From: Caldilineales bacterium
Lineage (GTDB): Bacteria > Chloroflexota > Anaerolineae > J102
DNA: 38,236 nucleotides
Reading direction: 5' to 3'
Assembly (NCBI GenBank): GCA_024102915.1
Contig: JAGFJG010000092.1
Location: forward strand, 1 to 38,236
The first letter of the stretch is position 1. Each line of letters opens with the position of its first letter. Under the pieces are notes generated by a model that was given only the letters and a program-made list of their open reading frames with translations, was not told the DNA's origin and ran no database searches. Shown one piece after another: positions 8,281 to 17,066 of the stretch. Made by a program: the position numbers and the translations under genes.

Positions 8281-9060
8281 ATGACCGAGCCATTCATCCG
8301 CCTGCGCAACGTCGAAAAGACCTATCTCACCAAAGACAGCACCATTCTGGCCGTGGATGATGTCAGCTTCGACATTTATGAATCGGAGTTCATCGCCATC
8401 GTCGGCCCTAGCGGCTGCGGCAAGACCACGATCCTCAAAATGTTAGCCGGGCTCGTCTCCTATACAAAGGGCGAAATCTGGATCGGCGACAAACGGGTGA
8501 CTCGACCGCAAACGAATTTGGGCATCATTTTTCAAGATGCCGTCATGCTCGATTGGCGCGATGTGTTGAGCAATGTCATGTTGCAGATCGACATTCGCAA
8601 ACTGGACAAATCGAAATACAGGCCGCGAGCGATGGAACTGTTGAAGGATGTCGGTCTGGAAGGCTTCGAGCGCAAAAAACCCTATGAATTATCGGGCGGC
8701 ATGCGCCAGCGCGTTTCCATCTGCCGGGCTTTGGTGCACGATCCGCCACTGTTGCTGATGGACGAACCTTTTGGCGCACTGGACGCGCTGACCCGCGAGC
8801 AAATTTCCATGGACATCCAGCACCTATGGATGGAGAAGCGCAAGACCGCCCTACTGATCACGCACAGCATCCCGGAAGCGGTGCTGCTGGCCGATCGTGT
8901 GATCGTCATGACCCCGCGACCGGGGCGCATCGCTGAAATCATGGAGATCGACCTGCCTCGCCCGCGCCGCCTGGATCGCCTGCCCGAAAAATTTAACGAA
9001 TACGCCGGGCACATCCGCCAGATATTCCAGGCCAGCGGCGTTTTGGCGCTGGATATTTAG
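8281..9060 (+). CDS. ABC transporter ATPase, NitT/TauT (SsuB-like) type
   Basis: From the ATG at 8281 the protein has 259 aa. Walker A is GPSGCGKTT (42-50), the Q-loop is in GIIFQDA, the signature is LSGGMRQR (137-144), Walker B is LLLMDEP (157-163) and the H-loop is H195 (LLITHSIPEA). The reading frame is open further upstream to 8101, but that part overlaps the lipoprotein gene and lacks ABC homology. The protein powers import together with 6076-6894 and 7077-8186. Confidence 0.94.
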   Translation: MTEPFIRLRNVEKTYLTKDSTILAVDDVSFDIYESEFIAIVGPSGCGKTTILKMLAGLVSYTKGEIWIGDKRVTRPQTNLGIIFQDAVMLDWRDVLSNVMLQIDIRKLDKSKYRPRAMELLKDVGLEGFERKKPYELSGGMRQRVSICRALVHDPPLLLMDEPFGALDALTREQISMDIQHLWMEKRKTALLITHSIPEAVLLADRVIVMTPRPGRIAEIMEIDLPRPRRLDRLPEKFNEYAGHIRQIFQASGVLALDI

Positions 9061-9098
9061 TCACGTCCATCGTCCATCATCTGACCGCAAGAGTTCTC

Positions 9099-9440
9099 AT
9101 GTCCAATTATCAAATCGCACAACTGGATAACATGTCGCCGATCACGTGTTCGTGCGGGTTTACGCGGCGGGCGTTTATCGATGATCCCGCGCAATTGGCC
9201 TCGCTCCACCTGTTGGACGTGAAAACGGACGCGCAGACGCACTATCACAAAAAGCTGACCGAAATCTATTTCATCCTCGAAGGCGAGGGTTTCATGGAAC
9301 TGGACGGCGAGCGCATCCCGGTGCAGCCGTCTTCGGCTATCCTGATCAAGCCGGGCTGCCGTCATCGCGCCATCGGCCAGTTGCGCGTGGCGATCACAGC
9401 CATCCCGGCGTTCGATCCGGAAGACGAGTGGTACGACTGA
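9099..9440 (+). CDS. Small cupin-domain protein
   Basis: The 113-aa single-domain protein carries cupin motif 1 as H48-x-H50, E55 and the EGEG turn, and motif 2 around PGCRH with H89. These residues normally bind Mn, Fe or Zn. Stand-alone cupins of this size are often sugar-phosphate or acid-sugar isomerases, or lyase accessory enzymes. It lies inside the catabolic locus between the importer and the permease, so a role on the imported compound is likely. Several Cys and Met residues near the N-terminus (MSPITCSCGF) are unusual. Confidence 0.82.
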   Translation: MSNYQIAQLDNMSPITCSCGFTRRAFIDDPAQLASLHLLDVKTDAQTHYHKKLTEIYFILEGEGFMELDGERIPVQPSSAILIKPGCRHRAIGQLRVAITAIPAFDPEDEWYD

Positions 9441-9466
9441 GCTATTCTGGCGCGGCCTAAAGTTTG

Positions 9467-10663
9467 ATGGCGAAAGAGAAATCCGGCGATCCTCGCTGGT
9501 GGAATGTCTCGGGAGCCTGGTTGGGCATTGGAACCTCGCCAGGCTCGTTATTATTGGGCGCTTTGATCGCTTTCCGGCATGGCGGCGCCGTCCCGCTCCT
9601 GACCATTGTGCTGGCTTACGTGCTCATGTTCGCCATCCTCTGGTTTCAGGGCCTGCTGGGGATGAAGCCGCCGCTGGGAGAAGGGCGAAGCCTCACAGAA
9701 TGCACCCCCATCTATTTTGGCCCAACCATGCAGCGCACTGTGGGCGGTCTGATCGCCCTGGGCATGATCGGCTGGTCAGGTTTCAATATGGCGTTGGGGG
9801 GAGCGGCTTTGGGCAGGCTGGTCGGATTTCCGCATTGGGTGGGGGCGCTGATCATCGCTCTGCCTGTGCTCTTCCTTTCACTGCGTGGCATTCATAGCTG
9901 GAACGGCCTGGCCGCGCTGGCGACAATTTCGGTCCTGGCCCTCACTGCTTTCATCACCCACCAACTGGCTGCGCCCGGCCTGCCCATCACCCTCGCTGCC
10001 GGGAATCCCCTCGATATTATTGCCGATGTGGCGGTGCTGGTCGGATATATCAGCGTTTTCAGCGTGCGTTCCCCCGATTTCACAAACGGCCTGTCGCGCG
10101 CCAGAGATCTGGTCATCCTGATCAATTTGATGTGCCTGTCGGTGTTGGGCATCATGCTGGCCGGTTCAGCCATCTATCTGGGCACGGGCGAAACCGATTT
10201 GGTGGCGTTGCTGGCATCGCAAGGTGCGCTCAGTATTGGCAACCTGCTGATTTTCCTCTCCATTCTGGCGCCGACGTTTACCACGCTTTATTCGGGGGCG
10301 CCCGGCCTCAAGGCGGCTGTAGGTTTGCCGGAAAAATGGGGGATGATCCTTATCACTGTCATCGCCTTCGTCCTAGCCCTGTTCCGTTTCGATCTACAAC
10401 TGGGTCGCTGGCTATCGTTGCTGGCGGCCATTCTTCCGCCCATGGTTGTGCCTCTGGCTGTGGAATCGACCATGCGGCGGCGAGGAGCGCTCCCCGCCCG
10501 CATTCCTATCTGGACGTGGGCGGTTGGCTCATTTGTCGCAATCCTGCTCACGTCCCTGCACCTGGCGATTGCGCCCGTCGGCGGCCTGTTCATCTCGGCG
10601 TTGGCCACGGCGCTGTGGGTGGCGGTGTGGCGGCATCCCAAAGAAGAACTCAGCCCCATTTGA
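9467..10663 (+). CDS. NCS1-type (cytosine permease-like) transporter
   Basis: The 398-aa protein has about eleven to twelve hydrophobic segments. The N-terminal RWWNVSGAWLGIGTSPGSLLL (split here as RWWNVSGAWLGIG and TSPGSLLLG) and the central RSPDFTNGLSRARD resemble the corresponding parts of CodB-like cytosine/purine permeases. A TTG one codon earlier is possible, but the ATG at 9467 was chosen. It could bring in a heterocycle such as a hydantoin, allantoin or pyrimidine. A second transporter in the same locus suggests either two substrates or a different uptake mode. Confidence 0.7.
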   Translation: MAKEKSGDPRWWNVSGAWLGIGTSPGSLLLGALIAFRHGGAVPLLTIVLAYVLMFAILWFQGLLGMKPPLGEGRSLTECTPIYFGPTMQRTVGGLIALGMIGWSGFNMALGGAALGRLVGFPHWVGALIIALPVLFLSLRGIHSWNGLAALATISVLALTAFITHQLAAPGLPITLAAGNPLDIIADVAVLVGYISVFSVRSPDFTNGLSRARDLVILINLMCLSVLGIMLAGSAIYLGTGETDLVALLASQGALSIGNLLIFLSILAPTFTTLYSGAPGLKAAVGLPEKWGMILITVIAFVLALFRFDLQLGRWLSLLAAILPPMVVPLAVESTMRRRGALPARIPIWTWAVGSFVAILLTSLHLAIAPVGGLFISALATALWVAVWRHPKEELSPI

Positions 10664-10679
10664 TGACGTTGGAGACTTT

Positions 10680-11843
10680 ATGATTAACGTTGCCCTCATC
10701 GGCGTCGGCGCTATCGCCGATACCCATATCCAGGCTTTCCAATCCTTCTCCGACCGCTGCCAGATCGTGGCGCTGGTGGATCGTGATCCCAATTGCGTCA
10801 AAACCAAACGCGAGCGATACAACCTGCCGCTGTCCGAAGTCGGTTGCTACGATTCGTGGCAGATGATGTTGGCGCACATGAAGCCCGATCTGGCTGCGAT
10901 CTGTCTGCCGCCCTTCGTCCACGCCGATGCCGCCGTCGATCTACTCGATGCCGGAGTGAACGTGCTGTTAGAGAAGCCCATGGCTCCCACCCTGGCCGAG
11001 TGCGACCGCATCCTCGACGCCGCCGACCGCAGTGGCAAGTTGCTCTCGGTCGTGGCTCAAAATCGTTACAAGAACCCGATGATGAAGCTGAAGCAAGTGC
11101 TCGATGCCGATCTGATCGGCAAAATCGTGCACGGTCAGATCGACTCCTATTGGTGGCGGGGGGCCAGCTACTACGATCTGTGGTGGCGCGGCACCTGGGA
11201 AAAAGAGGGTGGAGGCTGTACGCTCAACCATGCCGTTCACCACATCGACCTCTTCCAATGGATGATGGGCAAGCCGGACCAGGTGCAGGCCGTAGTGACG
11301 AATCTGAACCACGCGAATTCGGAGGTCGAGGATTTTTCGACCACGGTCGTGCGGTATGCGGATGGACGGCTGGGCCAGATCACGGCATCGTTGGTGCATC
11401 ACGGTGAGGAGCAGCGCTTTACGGTGCAGGGCGAGCGCGCCAGCGTGGCTGCGCCCTGGAAGGTGCTGGCCTCGAAGCCGCGTGCCAACGGCTTCCCCGA
11501 CCCGGACCCCGTACTTGCCGCTGAGATCGACGGCTTCTATGTCAGCCTACCCGACATCCCCTTCGACGGCCACACCGGCCAGATCGACAACGTGTTGGCC
11601 GCGCTGGAAGGTGAGCAAGAATTGCTGGTCGACGGCGAACAGGGCCGCAACACCATCGAGCTTGTCACCGCTATTTATCAATCAGGCTTTATGGGCCAGC
11701 CCGTTTCCCTGCCCCTGTCGTCCGATTCGCCTTACTACACCCGCGAGGGCGTGCTGGCAAACGCGCCTCATTTCTACGAGAAAACCCGCAGCGTCGCCAG
11801 TCAAGCTGAGACGACAATCACGCTTGGTTCGGAATACAAGTAA
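10680..11843 (+). CDS. Gfo/Idh/MocA-family NAD(P)-dependent oxidoreductase (first)
   Basis: From the ATG at 10680 (GGAG five bases upstream) the protein has 387 aa. The Rossmann motif is ALIGVGAIADTH (5-16), the family's EKP triad is at 98-100 (LLEKPMA) and the active-site segment GGGCTLNHAVHHIDLF is at 177-192 with paired histidines 187/188. Such enzymes oxidise or reduce sugars, inositols or other polyols at a hydroxyl. The longer open frame from 10446 overlaps the permease gene and was rejected. It is the first of two family members in the locus. Confidence 0.92.
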   Translation: MINVALIGVGAIADTHIQAFQSFSDRCQIVALVDRDPNCVKTKRERYNLPLSEVGCYDSWQMMLAHMKPDLAAICLPPFVHADAAVDLLDAGVNVLLEKPMAPTLAECDRILDAADRSGKLLSVVAQNRYKNPMMKLKQVLDADLIGKIVHGQIDSYWWRGASYYDLWWRGTWEKEGGGCTLNHAVHHIDLFQWMMGKPDQVQAVVTNLNHANSEVEDFSTTVVRYADGRLGQITASLVHHGEEQRFTVQGERASVAAPWKVLASKPRANGFPDPDPVLAAEIDGFYVSLPDIPFDGHTGQIDNVLAALEGEQELLVDGEQGRNTIELVTAIYQSGFMGQPVSLPLSSDSPYYTREGVLANAPHFYEKTRSVASQAETTITLGSEYK

Positions 11844-11890
11844 CCGCAGATAGTGCAGCTGATTCTGAAAGCAATCTGCACTATCTGCGG
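11844..11890. terminator. Perfect 15-bp inverted repeat of the CAGAT-word family
   Basis: CCGCAGATAGTGCAG (11844-11858) begins right after the TAA stop and its exact complement is at 11876-11890, with a 17-base loop. There is no T-run. It is built from the same words as the repeats near 12997, 14490 and 37508, so it is probably one member of a dispersed palindrome family serving as a 3' hairpin. Confidence 0.6.
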
Positions 11891-11907
11891 ATAGTAATGG
11901 AGGAAAC

Positions 11908-12981
11908 ATGCAACGAGCCGATGGCATGAACTACGCGCCCAAGGGCAAACCGAACCCGGTGGTGGGGCCGGGCGAATTCCGCGTGGCGGCGGTCGGCCTG
12001 GCGCATGGTCACATTTACGGCATGTGCAACGGGCTGGCCGAGGCCGGGGCTGAGATCGCCTGGGTGTACGACCCCGACCCGGTCAAGATCGCTGCGTTCC
12101 AAGAGCAGTTTCCGCAGGCGCAAGCCGCCGCTTCCGAAGCGCAACTCCTGGACGATGCCGGCATCGATCTGATCGCCAGCGCCGCCGTGCCGGTCGATCG
12201 TTGCGCTATCGGGCTGCGGGTTATGGACGCGGGCAAGGACTTTTTCGCCGATAAGCCGCCGCTGACCAGGCGCGACCAACTGGCCGCAGCCCGCGCCAAA
12301 GTGGCCGAGACCGGGCGCAAGTACGCGGTCTATTATTCCGAACGTCTGCACGTGGAAGCGGCTGTTTTTGCCGGGGATTTGATCGAACAGGGGGCGATTG
12401 GCCGGGTTTTGCAAGTCGTCAATCTGGCCCCGCACCGCGCCAGCATCGCCTCCCGCCCGGATTGGTTCTTCGATCCCGACCGATTCGGCGGCATCCTCAC
12501 CGACATCGGCAGCCACCAGATTGAGCAATTTCTGTACTATGCCGGGGCGCACGATGCCCGCGTGTTGCACAGCGCCATCGCCAATTATCATCACCCGCAA
12601 TATCCCGGTTTTCAGGACTTCGGCGACGCCAACCTGCTGGCCGACAACGGCGCTGCTATGTACTTCCGCGTGGATTGGTTCTCGCCCGACGGGCTGCCGG
12701 TGTGGGGCGATGGCCGCTGCTTCATTACCGGCACAGACGGTTACATCGAATTGCGTAAGTACATCGATATCGGGCGCGACCCCGCCAGCGACCATGTTTA
12801 TCTGGTCAATCACGAAGGCGAGCGGCGTTTCGATCTGGCCGGAAAGGTCGGATTCCCTTTCTTCGGCCAACTCATCCTCGATTGCCTCAACCGCACCGAG
12901 AACGCTCAGACCCAGGCGCACGCCTTCAAGGTGATCGAGCTGGCTATTCAGGCGCAAGAGATGGCTGAGCGCGTGGCCTGA
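11908..12981 (+). CDS. Gfo/Idh/MocA-family oxidoreductase (second, divergent)
   Basis: The 357-aa protein has a Rossmann start FRVAAVGLAHGHIYG (24-38) in which the usual GxGxxG is altered to GLAHGH. DKP (115-117) replaces the EKP triad. GGILTDIGSHQIEQF is the conserved active-site segment. The changes suggest a distinct subgroup, possibly with different cofactor geometry. GGAGG stands six bases or so before the ATG. The two dehydrogenases in series could oxidise and then reduce a substrate to invert a stereocentre, as in inositol pathways, but that is inference. Confidence 0.88.
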   Translation: MQRADGMNYAPKGKPNPVVGPGEFRVAAVGLAHGHIYGMCNGLAEAGAEIAWVYDPDPVKIAAFQEQFPQAQAAASEAQLLDDAGIDLIASAAVPVDRCAIGLRVMDAGKDFFADKPPLTRRDQLAAARAKVAETGRKYAVYYSERLHVEAAVFAGDLIEQGAIGRVLQVVNLAPHRASIASRPDWFFDPDRFGGILTDIGSHQIEQFLYYAGAHDARVLHSAIANYHHPQYPGFQDFGDANLLADNGAAMYFRVDWFSPDGLPVWGDGRCFITGTDGYIELRKYIDIGRDPASDHVYLVNHEGERRFDLAGKVGFPFFGQLILDCLNRTENAQTQAHAFKVIELAIQAQEMAERVA

Positions 12982-12990
12982 CCGCAGGAA

Positions 12991-13050
12991 GAGAAACCAC
13001 AGATTTCGCAGATGGCGCAGATTTTCTGTTTGATCAGCGTCATCCGCATC
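12991..13050. repeat. CAGAT-word intergenic repeat
   Basis: AACCACAGATTTCGCAGATGG followed by CGCAGATTTTCTG, then a partly complementary CAGCGTCATCCGCATC, fills the gap between the dehydrogenase and the third enolase-superfamily gene. It is a degraded relative of 11844-11890 and 37508-37577. Confidence 0.5.
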
Positions 13051-13069
13051 CCATTTTTTCGCTGCCAAA

Positions 13070-14488
13070 ATGCTCATGGTTAAACAAACTGACATCACCC
13101 CCATCGCCACAGAACTGTTCTTTCTCCCAGTCGAAACGCGGGTACCGCTAAAATTCGGCACAGAGACATTGACCAGTGTGACCGTGGCGCGAGTGAAAAT
13201 GGTTGTGCAAGATCGCAATGAGAGAACCGCAGAGGGCTGGGGTGAGACGCCGTTGAGCGTGCAATGGGTGTGGCCCAGTAGCCTGCCCTATTCGGTTCGC
13301 CATCAAGCCATGCTCGACTTCTGCATGTTGCTGGCCGCAGCCTGGGCCGAACCGCAGTCGCCCGGCCATCCAATGGAAGTGGGCCACGCCTTTTTGGAAA
13401 ACGTTTTGCCGCGGCTGTTGGCCGAGTTCAATACCGGCCGGGCGGGACAGGAGCCGATGCCGTGGCTGGCGGCGCTGGTCTGTTGCTCGGCCTTCGACAT
13501 CGCCCTACACGACGCATACGGGCATCTCGTGGGACTGCCGGTGTATCAAACCTATGGTCCGGATTTCATGAACAAAGATTTGAGCGCCTATCTGGAACCG
13601 GCGGAGAACGGCGATGCCGATTTCACCGGCCTCTACCCCGCCGACTTCCTGAACCCCAACCCGCCGACCCAACTCTCGGCCTGGCATCTGGTGGGCGGAC
13701 TCGATCCGCTGGACGCGTCCGAATTGCGCGGGGACGAGTCAGACGATGGCTATCCCGTGCTGCTGGCCGATTGGATCGCACGGGACGGCCTCACCTGCCT
13801 GAAGGTGAAGCTACGGGGCAATGACCCCGCCTGGGATTACGAGCGGCTGGTGCGGGTGGGCGAGATCGGGCTGGCGCGCGGCGTGCTGTGGCTGACCGCC
13901 GACTTCAATTGCACCGTCCACGATCCCGCTTATGTGAACGAAATCCTCGATCGGCTGGTGCTCGAACGCCCGCGCATCTACGGCATGATCCTCTACGTTG
14001 AGCAGCCCTTTCCCTACGACCTGGAGCGCCATCGCATCGACGTGCACAGCGTTTCGGCCCGCAAGCCGCTTTTCATGGACGAAAGCGCCCACGATTGGCG
14101 ATTGGTGCGGCTGGGCCGCAGCCTGGGCTGGACGGGCGTAGCCCTTAAGACCTGCAAAACGCAAACCGGCGCTTTGCTCAGCCTGTGTTGGGCCAGGGCG
14201 CACGGCATGACGCTGATGGTGCAGGATTTGACCAACCCCATGCTGGCGCAGGTCCCGCACGTGTTGTTGGCCGCGCACGCCGACACGATCATGGGCGTGG
14301 AGACCAACGCCATGCAGTTCTATCCCGATGCCTCACAGGCCGAGGCGGCTGTGCATCCTGGCCTGTACCGGCGGCGTGATGGCGTCATCGACCTGAGCAC
14401 GATCGAAGGGTCGGGATTCGGTTATCGCCTGGATGAGATCGAACGACGATTGCCGGAACCGGTTGTGCGTGCCGGGCGGGAGAATTGA
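13070..14488 (+). CDS. Long enolase-superfamily enzyme (second long paralogue)
   Basis: The 472-aa protein has all superfamily residues: K245-x-K247 (CLKVKLRG), D278 (TADFNC), E311 (YVEQPFP), D337 (FMDESAHDW) and K360/K363 (LKTCKTQTG). It matches the 503-aa protein at 4552 in layout and motifs. The locus therefore holds two long and one short member, which could act on different stereoisomers or successive steps. ATGs at 13070 and 13076 are both possible starts; no good ribosome site precedes either. Its product probably feeds a dehydrogenase or isomerase of the same locus. Confidence 0.85.
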   Translation: MLMVKQTDITPIATELFFLPVETRVPLKFGTETLTSVTVARVKMVVQDRNERTAEGWGETPLSVQWVWPSSLPYSVRHQAMLDFCMLLAAAWAEPQSPGHPMEVGHAFLENVLPRLLAEFNTGRAGQEPMPWLAALVCCSAFDIALHDAYGHLVGLPVYQTYGPDFMNKDLSAYLEPAENGDADFTGLYPADFLNPNPPTQLSAWHLVGGLDPLDASELRGDESDDGYPVLLADWIARDGLTCLKVKLRGNDPAWDYERLVRVGEIGLARGVLWLTADFNCTVHDPAYVNEILDRLVLERPRIYGMILYVEQPFPYDLERHRIDVHSVSARKPLFMDESAHDWRLVRLGRSLGWTGVALKTCKTQTGALLSLCWARAHGMTLMVQDLTNPMLAQVPHVLLAAHADTIMGVETNAMQFYPDASQAEAAVHPGLYRRRDGVIDLSTIEGSGFGYRLDEIERRLPEPVVRAGREN

Positions 14489-14718
14489 ACTACAGATTGC
14501 GCAGATGATTTTCTGGCATCAGTGCACTCAACTTTCCAATACCCAATCCCGGCTGCCCTGAAAAAAGACAATTCAACGCAAAGACACAAAAGAAATCCTT
14601 GAGGTTCGCAAAGAATTCAATATCGAAGTTGCCTCCTTTTTACTCTTTGCGACCTCTGCGACTTTGCGTTTAATCTTTTGCACTGGAATCAATCCGCAAT
14701 CCGAATTCCGCAATCCCT
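14489..14718. repeat. Gap with CAAAGAC inverted repeat and AATCCGC words
   Basis: This 230-base gap begins with a CAGAT-word piece (ACTACAGATTGCGCAGATG). It then holds AACGCAAAGACAC at 14575-14587 facing ACTTTGCGTT at 14661-14670, a degenerate inverted repeat of about 95 bases. It ends in a run of AATCCGCAATCC words (about 14690-14716) up to the isomerase ATG. No gene or convincing promoter was seen. Confidence 0.55.
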
Positions 14719-15540
14719 ATGCCTGACCTCTCCCGCCTCTGCATCCATACCATCACCACGAAACCCTGGGGCATCGAGGAGACGGTCGAGAATTATGCCG
14801 CAGCAGGGGTGGGAGGCATCACGGTGTGGCGGCAGACTCTGGAAGGCCGGGACCCGAAGAAGGTAGGGGAACTCATTCGGGCGGCGGGGCTGACAACGGT
14901 CTCGCTGTGCCGGGGCGGTTTCTTTGTGGCGGACTCAGCCGCCGCGCGCCATGCCGCCATCGCCGACAACCTGCGCGCCATCGACGAGGCAGCCGCCCTG
15001 GGCACGCCGCTGATCGTGCTGTTGTGTGGGGCTTCGCCCGATGTGCCATTGGCGGAAGGCCGCAGGCAAATCCAATCCGGCATCGAGGCGATCCTGCCGC
15101 ACGCGGCCGCCAACGGCATCCGCCTGGCTGTGGAGCCGCTGCACCCCATGTACGCGGACAATCGCTCGGCCATCAACACCCTGAAACAGGCCAACGATCT
15201 TTGCGCGGTTGTCGCCTCGCCCTGGCTGGGCGTGACGTTCGATGTGTACCACTTGTGGTGGGACCCCGACCTGGAGACGGAGATCCGGCGCTGCGGCGAA
15301 GGCGGCTGGCTGCACGCCTTCCACATCTGCGACTGGCTGACCCCCACCATCGATCTGCTCAACGACCGCGGGATCATGGGCGAGGGCTGCATCCCCATCC
15401 GCCAGATCAAAGGTTGGGTGCAGGAGGCGGGTTTCGATGGATTTGACGAGGTGGAGATTTTCTCGCAACGGCATTGGGCGAGGGAGCAGGGGGAGTTTTT
15501 GCAAGACATTGTAGCCGCGTACCAATCGCTTCACGCATAG
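14719..15540 (+). CDS. Sugar phosphate isomerase/epimerase-type TIM-barrel protein
   Basis: The 273-aa protein has the xylose isomerase-like barrel (AP endonuclease 2 fold). The metal ligands are visible as E139 (LAVEP), D175 (VTFDVYH), H202 (FHICDW) and E246 (DEVEIFS). This set is shared with tagatose/allulose epimerases and inosose isomerases, which shift or invert carbons next to a keto group. It fits as a step after the dehydrogenases of this locus. Its 3' end overlaps the convergent PLP gene by ten bases. Confidence 0.88.
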   Translation: MPDLSRLCIHTITTKPWGIEETVENYAAAGVGGITVWRQTLEGRDPKKVGELIRAAGLTTVSLCRGGFFVADSAAARHAAIADNLRAIDEAAALGTPLIVLLCGASPDVPLAEGRRQIQSGIEAILPHAAANGIRLAVEPLHPMYADNRSAINTLKQANDLCAVVASPWLGVTFDVYHLWWDPDLETEIRRCGEGGWLHAFHICDWLTPTIDLLNDRGIMGEGCIPIRQIKGWVQEAGFDGFDEVEIFSQRHWAREQGEFLQDIVAAYQSLHA

Positions 15541-16745
15541 GTCAATGCCCGCTCCAGATCGGCGATCAAATCCTCCGTATCCTCGATGCCGATGGCGAAA
15601 CGCACCAGCTCGTCACGGATGCCGAGGGCCAGGCGATTTTCCGGGGCCAGATCGTAGTAAGAGATAAGGGCGGGCTGTTCGATCAGGCTGTCCACGCCGC
15701 CCAATGATGGCGCCAGATGCGCCAGTCGCATAGCGTCGATGAATCGCGATGCAGCCGGGCCATCGCCTTCGACCTCGAAACTGACCACGCTGCCGAAACC
15801 TCGCATCTGGGCGCGGGCGATGGCGTGGTCGGGGTGAGATTCCAGGCCGGGATACCACACGCGGCGGATTTTGGGATGCGCTTCCAGCCAGCGGGCGATG
15901 GCGAGCCCGTTGGCGTTTTGGCGCTCGATCCGCAAACCCAACGTCTGCAGGCCCCGGCCAATATGATACGCAGCAGTGGGGTCGACGACTGCACCCAACA
16001 ATCCCTGACTCTCCCGCAACGGCGTCGTAATCCCGCCCTTCCCAACCAGAACCCCGGCCATCACATCATTGTGCCCATTCAGATATTTGGTGACGCTGTG
16101 CATGACCAGGTCGATGCCGAAATCCAATGGCCGCAAATTCAGCGGCGTAGCGAACGTGGCGTCGATCAGAGTGCGGACGCTGTGACGATGGGCGAGGGCG
16201 GCCAGCGCTTCCAGGTCGAGGCAGCGCAAGAAGGGATTGGTCGGCGTCTCGGAGAGGATGAGGCGAGTGTTGGGTTGGATGGCCTTTTCCACGGCTTGCA
16301 GATCGCCCGCCGGGACCGTTGTGGCCGCGATATCGAAGCGACGCAAGAAACGATTGACGAACAGCCGGGTGCGATTATAACAATCGTCGGTCATGACGAG
16401 ATGATCGCCGGAGGATAGCAAGATGAGCAGACTGGTCGTGAGCGCGGCCATGCCCGAACTGAGCAGGATCGCATCGTCGCCGCCATCCAGCGCCGCCAGC
16501 CTGGCTTCGACGGCCGCCACCGTGGGGTTGCCGTAGCGTCCATATTCCTGCCGCACAGGCTTTTGCACGAACATGCGCTCATCCAGGAAATCGATCAGAT
16601 CGGCGGTGCCATCAAACGTGTAAGTCGCCGTCTGGATGATGGGCAGGGTGAGGCTGTGGTGCGGGTTGTCGTGGGCGACGCCGGCATGCATCGCCTGCGT
16701 GCTGAATCCTGGCGTTCGTGCGGGTGTGCTGGTATCAAGGCTCAT
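15531..16745 (-). CDS. Cys/Met-metabolism PLP enzyme (cystathionine gamma-synthase/lyase family)
   Basis: The 404-aa protein is a fold-type I PLP enzyme of the trans-sulfuration family. YGRYGNPT (68-75), [10 protein letters not shown] (96-105), SETPTNP (165-171) and the PLP lysine K220 ([16 protein letters not shown]) are present. The usual DNTFATP is DATFATP here. Members make cystathionine, cleave it, or sulfhydrylate O-acyl-homoserine. The SAM-I riboswitch upstream indicates a biosynthetic role, in methionine or homocysteine supply, rather than degradation. It is a single-gene unit with its own promoter. MetB-, MetC- or MetY-like function cannot be separated from sequence alone. Confidence 0.9.
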   Translation of the reverse strand: MSLDTSTPARTPGFSTQAMHAGVAHDNPHHSLTLPIIQTATYTFDGTADLIDFLDERMFVQKPVRQEYGRYGNPTVAAVEARLAALDGGDDAILLSSGMAALTTSLLILLSSGDHLVMTDDCYNRTRLFVNRFLRRFDIAATTVPAGDLQAVEKAIQPNTRLILSETPTNPFLRCLDLEALAALAHRHSVRTLIDATFATPLNLRPLDFGIDLVMHSVTKYLNGHNDVMAGVLVGKGGITTPLRESQGLLGAVVDPTAAYHIGRGLQTLGLRIERQNANGLAIARWLEAHPKIRRVWYPGLESHPDHAIARAQMRGFGSVVSFEVEGDGPAASRFIDAMRLAHLAPSLGGVDSLIEQPALISYYDLAPENRLALGIRDELVRFAIGIEDTEDLIADLERALTYA

Positions 16746-16787
16746 GACGCCTCCAGGTTGTGTGTGTGCGTGATTTCATCAAGACAA

Positions 16788-16817
16788 GAAAAAACGGGCC
16801 TCTGGTGAGAGGCCCGT
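16788..16817 (-). terminator. Intrinsic terminator of the SAM riboswitch
   Basis: On the minus strand ACGGGCCTCT, a 4-base loop and AGAGGCCCGT form a 10-bp stem followed by TTTTTT. It lies between the aptamer and the PLP enzyme gene and is the expression platform: SAM binding should favour it and stop transcription. Confidence 0.92.
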
Positions 16818-16855
16818 CAATATTCATCAACGCCGCCCTCTCATCGTCCAGAATC

Positions 16856-16942
16856 TCTTCTGCCGGCGTTGGCACCTGGAGTTTGCATCCTGGTTGCCGA
16901 GGCTTCATCGGGCCGGTCCCTCCGCCTCTCTGGATAAGAAGA
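16856..16942 (-). ncRNA. SAM-I (S-box) riboswitch aptamer
   Basis: Read on the minus strand, the conserved blocks occur in order: TTATCCAGAGAGGCGGAGGGA, split as TTATCCAGAGAGG and CGGAGGGA, then GATGAAGCCTCGGCAACC, then TGCAAACTCCAGGTGCCAA. The outer P1 helix is TCTTCT with AGAAGA (16937-16942 and 16856-16861). This is the S-adenosylmethionine aptamer that switches off methionine genes when SAM is plentiful. It precedes a terminator and the PLP gene in the correct orientation. Confidence 0.95.
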
Positions 16943-16970
16943 CTAAAAAGTCCGTATGGAATTGGCGGGG

Positions 16971-16999
16971 ACTTTAGCACAGATTTGTGTGCGATGCAA
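16971..16999 (-). promoter_or_regulatory. Promoter of the riboswitch-PLP enzyme transcript
   Basis: On the minus strand TTGCAT (16999-16994) and TAAAGT (16976-16971) are 17 bases apart, placing the start near 16964, about twenty bases before the aptamer. Confidence 0.6.
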
Positions 17000-17029
17000 A
17001 CGAGATTTTCGGCAAGCGCTGGCGCAAAC

Positions 17030-17058
17030 GTGACAGCCGCTCGGTCATCTGGTATCAT
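17030..17058 (+). promoter_or_regulatory. Promoter of typA
   Basis: GTGACA (17030-17035) and TATCAT (17053-17058) with a 17-base spacer predict a start near 17065, just before the leader hairpin. Confidence 0.6.
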
Positions 17059-17066
17059 GCACTTCC

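Noticed and set aside
10446..10679. Upstream extension of the first Gfo/Idh gene
   Set aside because: It overlaps the permease gene in another frame, and the Rossmann motif begins right after the ATG at 10680, which has a GGAG.
14575..14716. CRISPR-like array
   Set aside because: Short words repeat with irregular spacing and in inverted orientation; there are no uniform repeats and spacers and no cas genes.
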